From Neoceratodus forsteri (Eukaryota; Chordata; Ceratodontiformes; Ceratodontidae), in the NCBI GenBank assembly GCA_016271365.2, contig CM028131.1, forward strand, positions 287,251,001 through 287,315,000: DNA of 64,000 nucleotides, read 5' to 3'. The notes beneath the pieces are model-generated. The model was not told the origin of the DNA. It was given only the letters and a program-made list of their open reading frames with translations, and did not search any database. A program made the translations under genes and the position numbers. Position 1 is the first letter of the stretch; each line of letters begins with the position of its first letter. Below, piece by piece: positions 62,166 to 64,000 of the stretch.

Positions 62166-63639
62166 ACCATGTACTCCTTTTTTTGTTTTATAATGGTCTA
62201 CTGTAAGTTGAAGTAGAAGTCCACACTTTCCAATTTAGCAGTGTCCACAACCTTGTCTTTGGCTACAGCTAGGCCTCAGCTGTCAGCCACTTTAACCAGT
62301 TCTCACAGGAAACACACAACTCTCAGCTAGCACCCCAATGACCAGAGATGCTCTGCCTCTCCAGAATTTCTATTACAGTCCTACCCAAACAAACAACTTC
62401 TCAGCCCTGACTGTAGCACTCTGATAATCCGCACAGTCTTCTCAGCTAGTCCAACTTCCCAGTGCAGGGTTTCCGCAGCATTCAGTCTTTCCCATTAATC
62501 ACAAGCAACTTCTCCATACCTGGGGAATCACAGTTCGGTTCCTTTCTGTCTTTCCCCTTCTCAATCAGTCCAGCAGCAAGTACCTGGGGAATCAGAATCT
62601 CAGCTCAGTCTCTCTTCCTTCTTTCCCCTTTCCAATCCACTTCTGCACAAGCAAAACTCCAAATGGGGGCCTGGGGAAGCCCCTGAGCTCAAGATCCACT
62701 CTCACAGAACAGTCCTGACTCATACAGAGCCCAGGAACAAACTGAAGGGATACCACAAAGTCCACACTGTTTCAGCTGAAAATCCAATGTTCTGATTGGC
62801 TGTTGAAGCCTTTCAATAATCAATAAGCACAGTGATCAGTATTCCTTGCTTGTCTATTGGGGCATGATCTAGGTGCTAGAATTAGTCCCCTTCTTTTCCC
62901 AGGAGTTCCTTTGTGTCCAGTTTGGGTGCCTAGATCTCTGACTGCTGCAAATTTGGGGCTGTGTCACAAACCTGTCAGCTCCCATTTGCTTACATGGAGT
63001 CCCATTCAGTATTATGCAGTCTCTCCCCCCTTTCCAAGTCTGCTGCAGCCCAACACATTATTTGATCCACACCAACACCCCATCAGATCATAGCCCCAAC
63101 TGCCCCTGTCAAACGAGCCCACTCACATTCCAGTAACCCCTACAGTTTAGCCATCGCTGCCACCGAAACTATATCCCCCCAGGCGACAGCAGCACTCATT
63201 AGTATTCATGGGGGCCACTCATTAATATTCATAACCCCCAAGCGGCCCCGTTGTTCAAACTCCCATTCTAGTGCAAGTACAAGCCTCTACCCAATCCTCT
63301 TCAGGTCTCTGGACCCCAGAAAGCATAAGAGGGGCACCAGGACCACAAACAGACTTCCCGCCTTTGGACTGCAATTGTGGTCGGCAACATCAAAGCACTC
63401 CAGGCACATTTGTGAGTGCCGGCCGCAACAACATGCCAGCAGTTCACGGCCATGGACTTATGCACGAGAGGGCAGAAGATAGCATGCTGAAGAAAAAAGA
63501 ACATGAGGAAACCCAGGACGCACCAGCAAAAACAGGGAGAAATGGGGCAACTACAGGTAAGCCCCCAGAGGGGGGTTACATAGGTAAAAATGAAAAGCAG
63601 GTTAATAAAAATTGATTTTTATTTACTTTTAAAAGTTTT
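62166..63639. other. Unassigned sequence
   Basis: No recognised coding region. Repeated phrases occur: 'acctggggaatcac' / 'acctggggaatcag' (62519, 62582) with 'tctttccccttctcaatc' / 'tctttcccctttccaatc', and 'cactcattagtattcat' / 'cactcattaatattcat' (63194, 63216). The 114-codon frame at 63271-63615 has biased composition and no family features. Could be an older LTR or other insertion between the DIRS gag and terminal repeat. Confidence 0.4.
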
Positions 63640-64000
63640 AGTAGCAATTCCCTTACAGCAACTGAGCCAAGAATGCCTTCTCCGGTTCCTGGGAACCGAG
63701 CGAGAACCAAAGAAAATTAGAAACTTACACAATTAAATACAGCTAACACCCTAATTAACACAGAGTATCGAAAAGTTAATTATAAATACTAAAACAGTAT
63801 AGATTATAAAATAATAAACCAAATACTGGCCAGAAGTGTAGAGAAGACTGGTGACTACCTTCTTCAGGTGAAGAAATAAATCTGACGTTAGAGTGTAGGG
63901 GTGAGTGTGACTGCACAGCAGAGTCTGAATTTCATTCTAAATTCCATAATCTGTATAGAATTCTAAAAGCTCCAGGGCTGCTCGTTCCAGGGGAATGATT
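63640..64000 (-). repeat. DIRS 5' inverted terminal repeat, cut by the window end
   Basis: 63897-64000 is inverted relative to 51376-51470 at about 85%; weaker similarity extends inward to about 63660. About 70 bp of the outer end, the part that pairs with the internal complementary region, lies beyond the window. Confidence 0.8.

Larger units (their letters stand above)
51305..64000 (-). mobile_element. DIRS tyrosine-recombinase retrotransposon, runs past the window end
   Basis: Minus-strand order: 5' inverted terminal repeat (about 63640 to beyond 64000), gag (60740 to about 57600), reverse transcriptase (57562-56570), RNase H (56364-55672), tyrosine recombinase (52987-51944), internal complementary region (51855-51783), 3' inverted terminal repeat (to 51305). 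This is the DIRS plan, which replaces integrase with a tyrosine recombinase and leaves no target duplication. Nested insertions: L2 (53020-55671), an AT-rich insert (57835-58599), an S3 SINE (59318-59705) and a TIR-flanked S3 relative (60892-61146). 61147-63640 is unexplained, so the right terminal repeat could belong to a second DIRS copy. Confidence 0.85.

Noticed and set aside
63271..63615. 114-codon open frame
   Set aside because: Biased composition, no known domain, and the region shows local duplications typical of non-coding repeat DNA.
1..64000. CRISPR array, operon or other prokaryotic system
   Set aside because: All coding signals are eukaryotic retroelement or transposon families; the only array (1-510) has long, uneven units without spacers.
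1..64000. Host exons between the repeats
   Set aside because: I looked for non-element coding blocks with splice-like borders and found none that could be supported by eye; short exons could still be missed.

Overview
This window is vertebrate nuclear DNA made almost entirely of transposable elements. I could support no host protein-coding gene, no functional RNA gene, no CRISPR array and no prokaryotic gene structure. The mixture of element types (CR1-like, L2-like and Tx1/L1-like LINEs, Penelope-like elements, a Gmr1-type Ty3/Gypsy element, a DIRS tyrosine-recombinase element, a mariner, MITEs, and tRNA-, CORE- and 5S-derived SINEs) fits a non-mammalian vertebrate with a large, repeat-rich genome such as a lungfish, an amphibian or a basal fish. 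I cannot name the species from sequence alone.

Layout. 1-510 is a short tandem array and 511-3062 is unassigned. 3063-6165 is a CR1-like LINE (+) carrying a palindromic TA-flanked MITE. 6166-6496 is a Penelope GIY-YIG fragment followed by a dispersed repeat (6497-7083) that continues at 13621-13727; a nearly complete Tx1/L1-like LINE (-) was inserted into it (7084-13620). A Penelope-like element (-) fills 13728-18540 and itself carries a 413-bp insert and a 576-bp tRNA-type SINE. A second copy of the dispersed repeat lies at 18903-19598. 19864-21590 is a large terminal-inverted-repeat element. A LINE (21705-22479 and 30027-30675) is split by a complete Gmr1-type LTR retrotransposon (22480-30021, TSD CATGG), whose 3' LTR was later hit by a hAT-type MITE.

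30676-38540 is a patchwork of LINE 3' ends, SINEs (including one derived from 5S rRNA) and foldback repeats. A mariner (38548-46587) is split by a second Tx1/L1-like LINE (39044-45782), which in turn holds a SINE and a foldback element. 46590-51300 holds L2 and CR1 fragments, MITE-like palindromes, a SINE and an unidentified A-tailed segment. From 51305 to past the window end lies a DIRS element (-) with inverted terminal repeats and an internal complementary region, split by an L2 LINE and at least three smaller insertions.

The elements do not form a pathway; what links them is nesting. Target-site duplications and regained collinearity give a relative order: PLE-tail repeat before Tx1-LINE 1; LINE before Gmr1 before hAT MITE; mariner before Tx1-LINE 2 and its SINE; DIRS before L2. 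Every coding region contains stops, frameshifts or lost catalytic residues, so all elements look dead. The most interesting items are the Gmr1 element with protease-integrase-RT order and a SCAN-like gag, the DIRS termini with their internal complementary region, and hammerhead-like folds in three Penelope-type 3' ends.
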